This document shows, piece by piece, positions 42,301 to 57,300 of a DNA stretch of 64,000 nucleotides (the first letter of the stretch is position 1; each line of letters opens with the position of its first letter). Location of the stretch: contig NC_088112.1 of NCBI RefSeq assembly GCF_036370855.1, forward strand, positions 15,678,469 to 15,742,468, written 5' to 3'. This DNA comes from Dromaius novaehollandiae. Taxonomy: Eukaryota > Chordata > Aves > Casuariiformes > Dromaiidae. The notes under the pieces were generated by a model. That model saw nothing but the letters and a program-made list of their open reading frames with translations, ran no database searches and had not been told where the DNA came from. Made by a program: the position numbers and the translations under genes.

Positions 42301-45300
42301 TCAGGGCTGACATTCCACCTTTGGCAGGTCAATGACAGCATAATTACATCATGTCATCTTGTCTTAGCAGTAAGGGTCCACGGCTGTGATTCACACAGAA
42401 GAATGTGGGTGTTGAAATAACACTCAATTCTCCACCTCCTGTGTTAACCAGCTTTTAGAAGAGGCACCTATTTTTCAACGGATACCACATTTGAAGTTGA
42501 GGTCACTAATTCCTGGTGACATTACTCATTCTCAATAGCTAGTCCAGTGCACACTGAAAAAAACACCTCAATTTTACTACACATCAGTAGCTTTGAGATC
42601 TGTTCAAAAAAAAAAAAGAACTGAACTAGTCCTACTGAACCAATTTGCTTCGTTTACAAATAAGTCTACCTGAAGTGACTTGCACATACAGCATATTTTA
42701 CAGCAAAAAATGTAAGTTCACTATTAAGTAAACCAAAGAATTGAAAATTCTACAGCAGATTTGACTAAACTGGACAAAGAGGGTATTATTAAGTACAGAT
42801 ACAAAAATGTTTTTTGTTTTGAAAATACTATAAAGACTATATTCAGCTACAGCAATAAGAAATTTGGAGAACTGCAGAGCCAATGCTTATTGCATATTCC
42901 AGCGTGCTGCAGGTTGGAGATCCAGGGCTGGAGAAGGGCTCATTCATTCTAAGCAGGCAGTGACACCTCTTCCATCGTAATCCATCACATAAAACAGTGT
43001 CTCCTGAAGAGAGGAAAAGGGTGTGGGGAGACCTCCCTAGGGCTTTCCAAGATACAAGGATAAGAAACCCCAGATAAGAAAAAGACAACTGCTGAAGCCT
43101 CGTAGTTTGAACTGTCCCAAAGGGTGTTTAGGGCCAGTTAAATCTACATCCCTGATTGCTTCCTTCTTGGTAAGACCCATCACTGCTCAGGGAAACAGAG
43201 AATCAAAAAAAAAAAAGAGAAAGGCAAGGCATCCGCTACATGTACCCAAACGCACGGGCTGTTTTTTTGAAGAAATGAAGCACATCTTCCCAGTCTAGCC
43301 GAGACCCTTCCTTGATCAACAAAACCACTCGCTCAATCATCATCCCAATTTTAGACTCTGCAGCACAACAGAGCAGAGAAATGAAACCCCATCTTCTGTG
43401 GCAGCCTGCAGGGCACTGATAGTCAGTATATCACTCAGATTTTTCCTGAGATTTTTACTGCCATTTGCAAAAACACAGTGGCTTCCCTCTTCTCACATAG
43501 TATTTACATATTTACAGTACAGGTTAGTTCACTCTCAAGACAGCTGAATAAGTCAGAAAACAGGAATAAGGCTGTCTTTTCAGAACCTCTTTGAAGGCAA
43601 GATTGCATCACTCTAAATCCACTGATCCATTTGCATACCTAGAAAGTAAGCTCTGTAACCTGGCACACAGCTGACGCTGAATTTGTAGGCCAAGCTACCT
43701 AGTCTACAACATAAAACAGGGTTAGGCTGCCCTTTTAACTACCACTTCATCCAAGGAGTGTTCCTCTGCCAACATGCAAGGGGATATAAGTTGGCTAAAA
43801 CAGTTCTCAAAACTTGTTTCCCCTTGGGCTTCTGCCCATATGCTGGTGGATGTGCTTACCCAGTCTAACAGCAAGTAGCACAGTCCCTGCAAACTGTAGA
43901 TAGACTGAAGTGCAATATTGTTGGTGGTGGTTTCTCCCATTTGTCAAGCCCTTCTTGCAAACCAAAGAAAAATGAGCTGGAGTATGGCTGCAGGTCTCAA
44001 ATATCAGTAATTCAACAAGAATTCATTTTCTCCACACGTATGCCAACTCCTGACTAACCTAACAAAGAACATGCCCGTTTCTTACAAAGTCCGTTCATTA
44101 AGTACTTCTCAGCAACCCAGAGCGACAAGGCAGAAGAGAGAATTTCTACCATTACACACTGCACTTGCCATGTTCAAGTAGCACAGGCAGATTAGCTACA
44201 TTAACTTCTAGAAAACTCATTCTTCGGAAAGAAAAAAAAAAGTGTCTTATGTCACAATAAGATCAAGCAGTTTATTTGATGATTAAACTGTTTTTTCCGG
44301 ACGGGTAGGAAAACCGCAGCATGGTGCATTTGTAGGAGCAGATATGCACTCAAAACAAACAGCCACAGCCTTTGGCAGCCCAACCTATCCCAGCATTCAT
44401 TTCATCTTCAGTGAGAGTCATCTTCAGGCAGCTCTGGCTGATAACAGGTTAGAAAGCATCTAGCGTCTTCTCTTCTTTGTGAGCATCTACCATTTAGACT
44501 TAAAATAAATTCATTTTAGGCTACATCCTTCTGAATAACACCATGCTCCTTAATCACTCCATGCAGCCTCTATAATTGCTCCATGTAGGCACTGGTGAAT
44601 AGTCAACTAACAATTTCTATTCAGCTGTCACAGAAGAGAAATCATCTTTAATTTTGAGGAGGATTAATTTACCTTGGAGACAGGGACATAACCTTGGGAT
44701 TTGTCACTCTACACACTCTTATTCTACCCTGTACTGTTACCTATCTGCCTCCTTCAAACACTTCTGTTTTATTGTTGTGTTACAGACATGATTCAGAGAG
44801 CAGAGATGGTTGGTTCAGTCAAGTCTGTCTGGTTCCCCACAGCAGCTATAGATCTGATGCACAGAGACAACCAGCTCTTCCCACAAGGCTTGTGTAGCCA
44901 TACCTATTTTGAAGCTTGCCATTTCATGACAGAAGAGTTGCATTAGCAGTTTAGGAAATCAAGGTGGGGATAAAGTAGGGAGAGGAAAATGAGCAATTCT
45001 CCTCTCAACCTTACTTTAGGGAACACGTTCAAGTACCCATGAAGTGAGCCGGAACAGTGGCCCTGAAGATTTCAACTGGTCCATAGTACAGGCTACCGCA
45101 CAACTTACTTTCCTCAAATTACTGCTGCTGCTACCACCTCTAGAAGATGCACCCTGAGAGGCAGCAGAGGAGCTTATGGACTATGGGTCATTCAACACTT
45201 GCTGCCATTAGGACTCTCAACCAAGAGGCCACTTAGAAGTTAGAATCCAGCCATTCGCTTTGCATAAAATGCTTCACCATTTATAAGTAGGACATGGGAA

Positions 45301-48300
45301 GCAGGAAGAAACACGGTCATTACAAATACAAGCTGGATTAAGTCCACCTGACATTAAAGAATGCGTGAATAGGCTCCATTTTCTCTCTCCAAGAAAACTG
45401 TAGCAGAGGTTGATGTTACAGAAGGGAGATCAGGGTTCAGTCACCGTGTTTCTTTCCGAAGCTTCTTTCTGCCCCACAAACATCAGTGTAACTCTGAGGT
45501 GGAAGGGGGAAAAAAAAAAAAAAAGTAAGATGCCACATCTACCCTGCTACCCTCTGTGTGAATTCATGGAATAAAAACGAATCTAGGAAGAGATCATTGT
45601 CAGAATAAGATCAGTCAGGCTGGAGACTAATGGCAGAAGGAGCACACCCTTCTTTTAGTCCCCAGGGTATTTCTAGAGGAACCTTCCCACCGAAGGCATG
45701 CTGTGCTGTGTCAAGTAGCATTTATAGCTTGGTGATACGCTGGCTGCTTGGACAAAGAGATGTCCATCACCTAACCAAAGCTTAAGAATCAGCAGTACAA
45801 CGTGTGTAAGGGAAAACCTGGCTCCCCAACAGCTGGAGGTACTGCAGGATCTCTGCTCACGGAAGCATTTTGAAGGCTACACAAAGCAGCTCGGCAAATG
45901 GGCCAGGCTACAAAAGTGCTCACTGCAACACACACCAACTGCGCCCTCCTTCCACCTCCCCATCTTCCACACCAGCATACGAAGTAAAACAGATTCTCAG
46001 GCTGTAACTACTAAGACTGAGAAGGAAAGAAATTGCTGCCCCAGAACTTTAAATCTCAGTGCTTCTTTAATTGAGACAGACGTTAAAAAAAAGGAGAGAG
46101 AGAGAGAAATTACAAGGTACTAGAAAAAAAATTAGGAAGATATACAGAATACTACAATGCTACTAGGAGAGCAAAAGGTTTCTGAAAAAAAATCACTCAG
46201 CTAAGAGCTTAAAAAAAAAAAAAAAGAGTTGTTTAATAGGCAGCGACTGTTCCTCTGTTTCCTTGGGTCACTGCTCTGAAATAATGACTTTGGGACAATT
46301 CATCCTTGCTTTGTCAATAAGGCTGCCTTAACAGCCTTTGAACACCGGGCAGTAAGAGCAGGCCCAGCGATGCCAAGTGAACAGCAGGAGCTGCTGTGCA
46401 TTCAACCACGGGTACTCATTGTGGTAGCGTTTAACCTCTTCGGAGGATGTTTAATTCTCAATAAAAACAAGCAGCCTTATGCATATGCCTTTACGCCACC
46501 AAACCCAGACAGGTACCTCTATCATGGAGCGTACCTTCCCAGCTTTGTTCTTGTCCACGAAGCACATCAGACACTCACAGTCAGATCTTTAAAAGCAAAG
46601 CTGTTACTTTCGTACAATGGACAAACCTAAAAACACCGATTTAGTTTTCACTGTGACTGTTCAAGCCGAGTGAAATGCAAAAGGTAGAACAAACAGCGCA
46701 GCTGAGTCAGGTTTGCACACATAGTGCTCTTTCAATTAATAAAAGACCGTCTACTTTAAAAAATAATAAAAAAAATCCCAGTCATCTGTTTGAACTTGAG
46801 GGGAGGGAGGGCTGTTTTTGTTCACAGTTGTTAAAACCATACCCAGAACTAATATGACCAAGATCAGAGAGAAAAAAGTTATTCTCTTTACTTGTTAAAC
46901 TGATTTTATTTAACGGTGTAACAGCAGGCTGACTCCTAGGGTTTGCAGAGATGGCTTGAAAGACCAATTACCCCATTCCAGGTGCCTAAAAACAGAACGT
47001 GTGAAATAATCAAACAGTAAAGATGGTCCTGGAGAAGGGTTAGTATCTGGGACAAAGATGATAAAGGAACAAGTGGGGCAAGACTCCCCTCTGCCTAGTG
47101 ACACAGAGAGGGGTTGGACAATATCGGGAACTCCCAGGAGAGAGGAGAGGAACACGTACACGACTGGACTGCTGACACTCAAGGAGACTACCCAGCATTT
47201 GCAGGCAGAATTGGATAGCCCAGATGTCTGAAAGCTGCTACAAAAAGTCAGAACTGGTCTGACCAGCAGTTTGGAGCAAATCTCTACATTAAAAAAGCAG
47301 GGGCTTGAGAGAAGATGCAATCTCCAAGTATGAGCACTAAAGACTCCTAAACAACAGAGAGAGGGAACCTGTCTGAAGTGCTGTATGGAGAGACTCCAGG
47401 AGCAAATAGAAAGTGCACTGATAAAATAGAGTAAATGAGACATACCCTGGAGGGAGAATATGCTGTTTCCAGCCTCTAGCCTGCCCAGGCTTCTTTCAGG
47501 AACAAAGGGAAGAGCTGAAGGAAGAAAACCTCCAATGTAATGTCATGATGCAAGAGGGTCTGTTTCTCTTGGGAACGTGGGAAAGAGCACTAAAGCCAAG
47601 CAACAAGATTTACAGAGTAACGCTTCTGTCAGAACTACTTCCCTCTTGGATTATTTTGTTTTGTTTTTAATTGGGGAAACTTCAAGAACGGTGTGTCTTT
47701 TCAAGTAAAACTTCTCTTACTGACTTTAAAAAAGCAGTGACTTCCAACTGCCTATGCTTATTCAGCTTCTGATGGCCCCTGCTGTACCCGTTCTGGACAT
47801 CAACGCGGAATCATGTTCTACAAATCTGTTGGAGAGGAATTTCTCAACACTTGTAAATTCACTCTGAAACATATCTCATAGCAAATTGACAAATGCCTTA
47901 TCCTAATATCTTTAGCATCCACCTGAAGCATTCCTTTTTCCCTTTTTAGGGAGAAATATTAGGATTTCAGAATGAAATCTTGAGCTTTCTTTAGAACCTG
48001 CTGCTTTTCTTCCCATCGTGAGGCAAGCGCCTGCTCTGACAACTCTGGAGGAACACTTAGCTCTTACATAACACAGCACAGATAAAAAGTAATTATTCCT
48101 CCGACAAAGTAGGTGCAATCTATCACCCCTGTTTTATAGAGTGAGAAACAATGAGAGGAAATCAGCAGGAGGGAAACAAAGTAGGAATTACTGACTCTGA
48201 ATGCTTCGTTTTGCAATTGTCAATTCTTTGTTTGAACAAAATTTCTATATTTCCTCTCTGACGGCAGATGAGAACATAATGTGCAGAGAGCAGCTCAGGA

Positions 48301-51300
48301 CAGCTCCTGGGACAGAGACACACTGTGATCCCGTGGACGCGATGCCAAAGGGGGAGCCAGCAGACCTGAATTCTGTTCCGCTCCCAGCACTGACTCACTG
48401 TGTAAATTTTGTGCCAGTCAATTAAATGTTTCTTCCTCAGCTTCTTCATTTTGCAGAGTGGCACCTGATGGCATTTGCCCACTCTTCATCATTGAAATCT
48501 ACAGGAAGAAAGCTCCATAGAAGTATGAAGCATTACTGATCAAAGTCCCAACTTCTTTGAAGGTCCCTACAAGGAAAGCCCCACGAAGAGGGGTTCGTCA
48601 AAACAAATCAGACATGCGCTGCAGGAGCTGAGCCTTGCTTCAATAACACGGTTGTGCCTAGAGTGCATGTTTAACAATAATCTTGATCAGGAACAGTGTC
48701 CTGAATCGGGATCCAACCTCTGAAGCGTGTGTAAACCAAAATAAGTGATCTTGCTAATGTAAGTTTACACATGGAAAGTAAACACAGAACATGCAGCTGT
48801 CAAAGCTTGGCCCTGAATGCGAGTTCAAGATGCAAATATAGATTCAAAGTAGGACTAATAAACTGATACTTACAAACACCAACCAGTTATTAACACATTT
48901 TATAAGATGAACACCTGCGTAACAGCAGACAATACACAAACATCATTAAGCAATCAGCTAGTCCACATTTACATACAAAAGGTATTTGCACACATACTGC
49001 AGAGTCCAGTTTTAACGAATGAACTCTTAAGGCTTCAAAATTTCATTGAAAACTGTTATTCTTGAACTACTTTAAGCAAGTTCTGATAGGAAAGGGACAG
49101 GACAAGGAAGCTAATCTAGCTTATCAGTATTGCAAACAGATGGAGACTGGAATTTGCAAATTATGCACGACTGACATTTCACTCCTAACATCTCATCATT
49201 TTTCAAAGCATACTCCTCCAGCAGTTTTTTTTCCTTTGACCTGCTGACTCTCCACACTTTTAGGCCCAGAAGTGCAACACAGGAATAGGTTTCCTTGCCA
49301 GCCAGCTCCTCCCTCTTAATTCCAGTTCCAAGAACATAATGAAACTAACAGAGGAAGTTTCTGAAACGAGGAGGAGTACTAAGAACAAGCAAACAAGGTT
49401 AGCCATGAGCTCCGTCACTTGTTATATAATCCAGCCCTTGGGTAACTGGATGTTTGGAGAAAGGGGCCGAGAGAACCCGCTGCTGCTCCTCAGCAGTTTC
49501 TGTGGCATTATGTCATCTGGTCTTCAGGTTCGTACAGGGAAGATTTTGTACAGAAAAAACAGCAAAACCATTTACTTCTAGGACAAAAGACTATGAACTC
49601 CCACAACACAAGAGAGCCACAAAACACTGAATAGTTTCTGCTCCCGATTAAATTGATTTCTTTCCAAGAGCTGGTTCTCCCCTGTTTTCCCCCTTCTGCC
49701 AGCCTCCCTCGCTCCGTTACACCGTCCCACATCGCACCTTTTTGTCAACCATGTTCTAAATTTTGTTCTCCTACTCTTTCAGCATGCGAGGAGCTCACTC
49801 TCTATCAGCTGGGAACATACAGCAATTGCTGTTTCTGAACTGTGCCAAAAGTGCAAACTATTTGCTGATGCCACTGCAAAATGGAAGACAGGAAGCCGTA
49901 CAACACACTTTTCTCAAAATAAAGCGTTAGGCACAAACATATTTCAAAAGTAATTAGGAAGAGGAAAGTATTTATAATCCTATACACTCAATGGTGGATT
50001 CTTGCCAACAAGCATTTTACTTCCTTTTAGGCAGTGAGGCAGGTGTCAAAATGAAGGATGGAAGAAAAATATATTTTTAATAAAGTGAACAAACTATACT
50101 CTGCTTCATCAAAACAGGAGCAAAATGTCATGAAGAAAAAATGTTCAAGTAAGGGGACTGGTATTTAAAGGCACCCAGCCCTTTGCTGGCCTGAAAGTGA
50201 GACACTGTCCTTCTGAGTGGTAGTGCCATATTTTGGAGATCAAAAGGAGAGGATAGAGAAAGAGAGGAGGGGGAACAGAGTTAAACATATACAGCTGCAC
50301 CCCAAAGTAAATAAACCACTCAGATGCTTGAATGTTTTAAGGAAATCACAACCCTTCTTGTCTTGGATCCCCTCATCCTCCTTAAGCTCAGGGATTCTTG
50401 CTCCTTGCAGCTCCCCAGCCCATCCCAGCACCTCCTGCCATGGCATCCCCCCCCCACACTTCTTCCACCCCATCCCTCATCCAGTCCCTCCTGTGGGAAT
50501 TTCCCTCCCTCTGCCAATTCTAGACCTGCCCAACTCACAGTTTCTCCACCTCCTGCCATGCTCCTCCAGCTCCATCTTGCTGCACAAGACTCCTGCCAAC
50601 TCCAAATACTGCCAGGGCTGCCGGCCTCAGCAGCCAGTGCCCTGAACACATCCCTCTTGTCCTCGGCCCTCCCTGCAGAAGCAAAGGCCTGATCTCTAGC
50701 AGACAGTTAACCAAACTCAAACTTGGACTGTAATTCCCAAGAAATCACCTACACAGAATTCAAAGCAAAACCAGGACACATCTGTGGGGAAAAAAGGGAA
50801 GCAATATAGCCTTAGGCAAGATTTTCCACATAGCTTTTCCCACAGCTTCTAGGAACCACAAAACATTAAAACTCCGTTGCTGCCCTGTGCTGCAGAACCC
50901 CTCGAAACACCTTCCTGTGAGATTAATGTAGCATCAGAACCTTGTAGCTTTTATTTGTGGAAGCTGCTTTCTGAAAGGTTTATGTCCCAGCTGCACTAGG
51001 ACAGCACATAAACTAGATATCTGCTCTAAGCACCTCTAGATTTCCCCAAACAGCATGAGCAAACATAACCCCTGGCAAAAAACAGGGAGGTGGAGGAGAA
51101 AAAAAGGCAGCGAAGAAAATAGTTCCATCTTCATAAGGCTTCTCCCAAAAGCACACAGTCCCATCCACACTCCACCGCATGACAAAAATACTTCTCTAGA
51201 GCAAACAGGTGGACTCCTAAAATTCTGCTAGGCCCAACACCTCATGCTGGACCAGGCCAAAAAAGCCACAAGAGATGCAGACAAAGATGCCAGAGAAAAA

Positions 51301-54300
51301 CCGTTCAACCGCTGCTTTGCAAAGTGAAAGAGCAAAGTACACAAACTCCTTGACACAAACAAGGTAACTGAGGCTCAGAGAGGAGCTGCTACTTTCCTGA
51401 GGCCAAAAACAGTTGAGAAGAGGAGAAACCTAACTTGAGAGATTAGACAACAGGGTTCACTGGTGTACACACAAACACCACATGGAAGTCTTCCCTCTTC
51501 TCCAAAGCAAAATGGAGCCATTTTTTACAGGACAACAGTCATTCCTAACACACAAGATTTAGGGGAAAAAAATGTGCTGTTTTCCAGAGCAACCAACGGG
51601 GACCCAAATATTGTACCATACCAGTATCTAGTCGATGAATCTCAACAAACCTGCAGTGACCAGTTCAGATTCTCCTGTTTATATTCCAGTCTGAGGGAAG
51701 AGAAGAGAATTTCTGTACGTGCTTCTACGGCTTAGTACTGTTTTCCAGTTGCACAGAATTGTATTACCTACAAGCGGATACAGCTCAAACCTGGCTTTCA
51801 AGTGAGGTTCCTGGTTTTGACTCAGTTTTCAAGAAACATCTATAATGATGCTACCTCCACTAGAAAAATGCGACCAATGCAGACAGAGGAAAGAGCTGCA
51901 GCTTATGGTTGGCACCAGGTTTACCTGTCCTTATCAGTCAAGATACAAGTTGTTATAATCCACCAGCCAGGTTCAGGTTTTAGTTCGGTAGGGTCACATT
52001 CAATTTAGAGCAACGTGGAATCAGAGCGAGATTCTGAGACTTCACCTTTATTAGAAACCACAAAGTCATAGTTACATTACTGGTTGCACTGGTGTTCCAG
52101 TGGTCTCTCCAGCCTCATTTTATCCAAAGCACTGACTGGCCTGTGGAAAGGGACGGCAGTCAGGGACGCAAGTGATCTGCCTCTGCCTTCAACTATCAAA
52201 CAAACACCAAGCAATCACGACTGCTGAAATACTGTTAGTAGTTATGTATGCCTGTCCACATTAACATAGCATTTTGAAGTGAGATTCTTCCATGAAACTA
52301 ATCTGTCTTTCTGTCTTCTTTGGAATAAACTAGATAACAATTCATTTTGGAAACATCCTTAAAAAAAAAAACCACACACACAATTCAAATGCAGCCAATC
52401 ACAGTGTAAGATTTGTAGCATAGACAGTGACAAGATTGTTAATAGTTTTTTGGCAGAAAAAGCTTTCCATTTTGGGGGCATTTGGCTTAGTACAGGAACA
52501 CCTGGCCCATACTCTAGGGCTCGTGTTTGGAGAGAAGGAAAAAAAAAAAAAAAAGATGATGATTCCACCATCCCTTCTTACATTGCAAGTCTATTCTTTC
52601 CTCCCCAACTCCACCTTTTGAAGTATGTACCTAAAAAATACACAGGCGTATACACATACACAAATCAAAAAACAAGCTCAAAAACTTCCACAGCTTCTCA
52701 CTCCATGCTCATGGTAGTGCTTCAAGTCTTTGTTTACTGTGTGATTCAATTATTTTCATAGCAATGAACTATGATGCCATGGAGAAAGCATCTGTGTCAT
52801 CAACAAGCGAGCAGGGCAAGACAGTTAAGCTCAAGAAGGAAGAATACAAAACTTTCTTACGAACCCAGACCTTAATACTGCTGTACTTACTCAGCAAAAG
52901 TTTTCTATCCCAATCATGTTTTAAGAGAAATAATGTCTTAAGGAGAATTACGAAGAAATATTTACACACATACACTCTACGTAGAATCCTTTATCTGTGG
53001 AATAAAAAGTCTCTCTCTGTACAACTCTGCACGACCATCTGACTGCTATGACTACAGAATAATTTTTCAGGTGCCCTCAAAGGGCTATTGTTGAAGCCGA
53101 GTTAGTCATGGTACTGCCTGGCACCAAAATCAACGTTGGTAATTACATAAGATAGCAGCAATACCATGTGGAGCGCTTGTTTACTGGGGACATTGCACAA
53201 CGTGCAATGGAAGTGGAACATGCTTGCCAGACATGACTGCATTTTAATATGAAAACATGCCTGCACAGTTACCGTGCCCACTGAAGTGGTCAGCTTTCAT
53301 TTCAGTACCTACCAGAGAAAGAACAGGCCCCTGCGGAGTGTAAAGAGACAACTACCTAACCAACACACAACAACGTCGCAGTCATAAATGTGTAAATTAG
53401 GTTACGAAGTGACAGCTTCCAACTAAATCACACCCAGGATTTGGGACTTCTGAGCAAAATTGTTGTGTGAGTGGCAAAACTTACGGCTGTGGAAGTCAGC
53501 ATGACCACACAGAGTTTAGTAGAGGGCCCATGCAAAGCTTTTTGCTGTGACACCGCTACGCACAAACAACGAAGCACAACTCAGCTAATCAGACAAAACT
53601 GTACAAGCTGGCCTTGGCTGTTTGCTCTGCTCTCTTGTCCTTCCGTGGCTTCGGCCAACAACATTTACCGGCTGCCATCAACAGCGTGTATGCTCTACAC
53701 AAGAGGCACCACGAGCTCATTTGGAAAGTAAGTTCAGGGAGTAATTTTGCCAAATGAACTACTGCGTATTAAGGCAGCTAGTCAAACAACGTGCTGAGAG
53801 AGAACAAACGGGCGGATGGAGCCCAGCATATCACAGTCTGATGAGAATCGCAGAGCTGTCTGAGACTTCGCAAAGAGAGTCCAAATTAAAGTCCTGAACA
53901 AATATGTACATTTCCACTGACATTTGATATTTATTAGGCAGTGCCAAAGCATGGTTTAGTCACCATCTCTGCGTTGTTACTGGCAAACGTTCGCACATAA
54001 GCTGAACAGCTCCCGGACGAGCAAAGCGAAAACTGAGGGGTTACAGAAGGATTTTAAGTCTTGACCCTCACAAACTTGTCAAAAGGAAAATGATAGGATT
54101 ACTAAAGTGAGCTTTGCTCCTTCTCTTTGAAAGCCTGAAGACTAAAACAAAGCTATTTTCATTAGATCCACAAATGAATGAGAAATTATTGTTCAAGAAG
54201 GTGCTTAGTTTGGAAAAGATTTTTCTCTTTAAGACTCCTAATCGCCTACAACCTACCGGTTTGACCTTACTAATCCGGTAGGGAATCGAAGGAGGAAAAA

Positions 54301-57300
54301 CAGACCTCGCTAACATTGCTGAAGCAATCTCTATCACCAGTTTCCCAACTATCCGGATGGCCTGAGCAGGAGTTGTGATGGCTAATAGGCAAGCTGCTAG
54401 GTCTGAACTAAAAGCATTCACACAAGTGCTGCCTCTCCTAAAAACAGTAACATTGAAAGTATGTCAGCTTTGGTTAAGACTGGACAAATCGATTTAGAAA
54501 AGACAAATAGGAACCAAAGCAAAGACCTGCCTGCCCATCTCCCAAAGCAACAAAAAAGTTGTTTAGATTTGAATCAGAATACCTACGTAAAAAATATCAT
54601 TTATCACAGACGTGCCAAGAACCAGCTGAATACGGAGCCCCATTGTACTGCACGCTATGGAGATGGAGTAAGGACTTCCGATCTAAATCGGCATTTACAT
54701 CTAAATCCCTTGTAAGCCTGGCTCCTTCCCCATGACCTCCAAAATCCACGCATAACACAGTGGCAATAACAGTACTTCATTCAGGTTATCAAGCAGTAAG
54801 GAGGAAAAAAACTCTGAAAAACAGCATGATGATTAAATAAATTCTGAACTGCTCAGTTAAATACAAAAATAAGGATTCATAGATATGAATCTATGTCAAA
54901 AAAGCGGTCAAGGCACAACTGAGAATTGCTCACAATTAGAACAAAAACTTGATTTCGGACTGGTCTATTTTGGTTTTTCCTCAATCAGTTAATGCTACCA
55001 AAATAGTTCAGAAGTTTCCATAGCTGCTAAAAAGCCATCAGTAACTCTTTCATGCAAATAGGCAGAGGCCAAAAAAAGCCACCAGATTCAAGAGCAACAG
55101 AACTTGCAGCAAGGTTTCTCTCTACCACGTCCATCTGCAGTGCACAGGCACTCTCCTATTTTTTACTTCTGTAACTCTCAACAACAGAGCAGTCTAAATT
55201 TTGGTGTTGCTGCTCACTACAGGTAACTGGACCACACAATGTACAAGAAGCTTTTTGGCCACTGCACTCAAGATGACCCAGACTTACAGTTTAATCTAAT
55301 TAGGATTTTAACACCCACAGAAGCTGAAAGTACGCAGGTGACACTGAGTCGTAAAGGCCCGAGGGGGAAGTACCCTTCCAGCTCCAGCTGTGTGCCTCAA
55401 AATCCCCAACCAGCAAGATGTAGCACTGCTTTGATGACACAAATTGTAACAAACCAAGGGGAGAGGCAAGAGGCAGAAACCTGTAACTCCCTTGCGGCCA
55501 AATATGTTTTTAAAATAAGAAAGTATCAGGACATCTGGAAATACAAACTGATTTAGTAGCTCTGTAGAAGGGCAGGTGTCTCACAACATGCCTTGAGCAG
55601 ACCTGTACCAAACATTCCCACTGGGAAACTAAAAACTTAATTGCTTACCAACACCACAACAGGATTGTAGAGATTAGTGTGTATGAAATGCTTGGAAAAA
55701 TGAAAAGCACTAAGAGTACTAAGTATTATTAAAACTAAAGATACTTAGGACAGAACAATTGTTTATTCACTTTTGATTACTTTACATGAAGGCATTCTTT
55801 TTTAAAAATGCATTTAGTCTAGCAAAAGGAACCATTGATAAGCCAAGAAAACACAAGTTCTACAGAAAAAAAGCAGTACAGTACAAACAGACTCCCGGTG
55901 AGACAACTTCCAGGAAACAGGCAAGAGGCATGTTCAAGCTCTTTGTGTTCTTTAGTCTCCTCAAATTTGAACCCACAAGTCTAGGAGATAGGACAGAGAT
56001 TTAGTCAAGTGGCCAGAAATGCTCTGAGTTTTAGTTGGTGAAGAATAGTGATTTTTTTGTCCACAGTTTACCTTCTTTGCTTATCATTTGTGCCTCTATT
56101 TTCTCCAGATGAGACTGTGGCCACCTATTCTTCCTAGAGCTATGCTGTGTGGGAACAGTGCACAAGAGTCCCAAACTTTTGGCTGGTCTACTCAAACATG
56201 CTAGCCTCATCTCTGCAACCAGTGCTAGCTGTCAATGTCTTGCCACTCCAAAAATATCAAAAATAAACACTCAAATGAGGGGAGAATACAGCAAAAAAAG
56301 AATTTGCCTTCCCGAATGCCTGAGGGTAGCAGTTGGAGACAGCGGGGATTTCTGTGGATGCATTAGTGACGGAGACCTGTGAAGTCTGTGGCCTCCAGAA
56401 TTCCAGAAGAATCCAATACCTTTCCACTTGGTAGCTCCAAATTTTGGACTCTAGGAGATATAGAGGGCCAATTTAAGAAGTCTCTAACAATTCAACTCTC
56501 TAATGATACATAGGCATAACACACGCTTTAAAGTGTGTGCTAAAGCCAGGGAGCCAAACTGTCTGACAAAAAGAACATCAAGTTCAAATCTCGGAAAGAA
56601 AATTGTTGCATTTTACATGACAAAAAACATTACATCCTCATTCAAAAACATACTGAAGATGATAACTTTATTTTTCCAAGAGTATCGTACTGCAGGTTGT
56701 ACAATTGTCAGGAAGCAACTGTAACTTTTTAATACATGCATCATTGTTTACCTATGACAGTAAAATTTTCCAGTCTCAACAGATTTCGTTTCACTGACTG
56801 CACAATGAACAAAAATCACAGCAGCTAAAACGCAATCTCTAACCTTTCCAAAAATTTTGGTCCTGAAGTCTGTCCATGCTGCTAAAATGGGAAAACTATC
56901 CTGTTTATCGCATGTGACAATAATTGCTATGTACATAAAAATATGAAGCTCTTGGCTATACTAACTGCACACCTCTGAAATTTTTTCTTTGCAGAAGAGC
57001 TGAACTTGATGAAGTTTATATTATTTGAGAGAGTGCTTTGAAGTATCTATTTCTATCCCTCCAATCTGATGACTTACTTGCAACTATGAATCTTTAAAAC
57101 ACAGATCTGAACTGATACTGCTATGTTTTTGTAACTCATTAATGCAAACTGTAACTCAGCTTTTACTTAATATCTTTGTTCCATTCAAAAGTGAAGCATT
57201 AGTTCTCTTAAGATAATTATTCTTTGTGAGCCTGTGTCTCCACGTGCAGAGATTGAGGCTTGAGACTCAACAAAAATTACATTTTCAAAGCCACCTGAAA

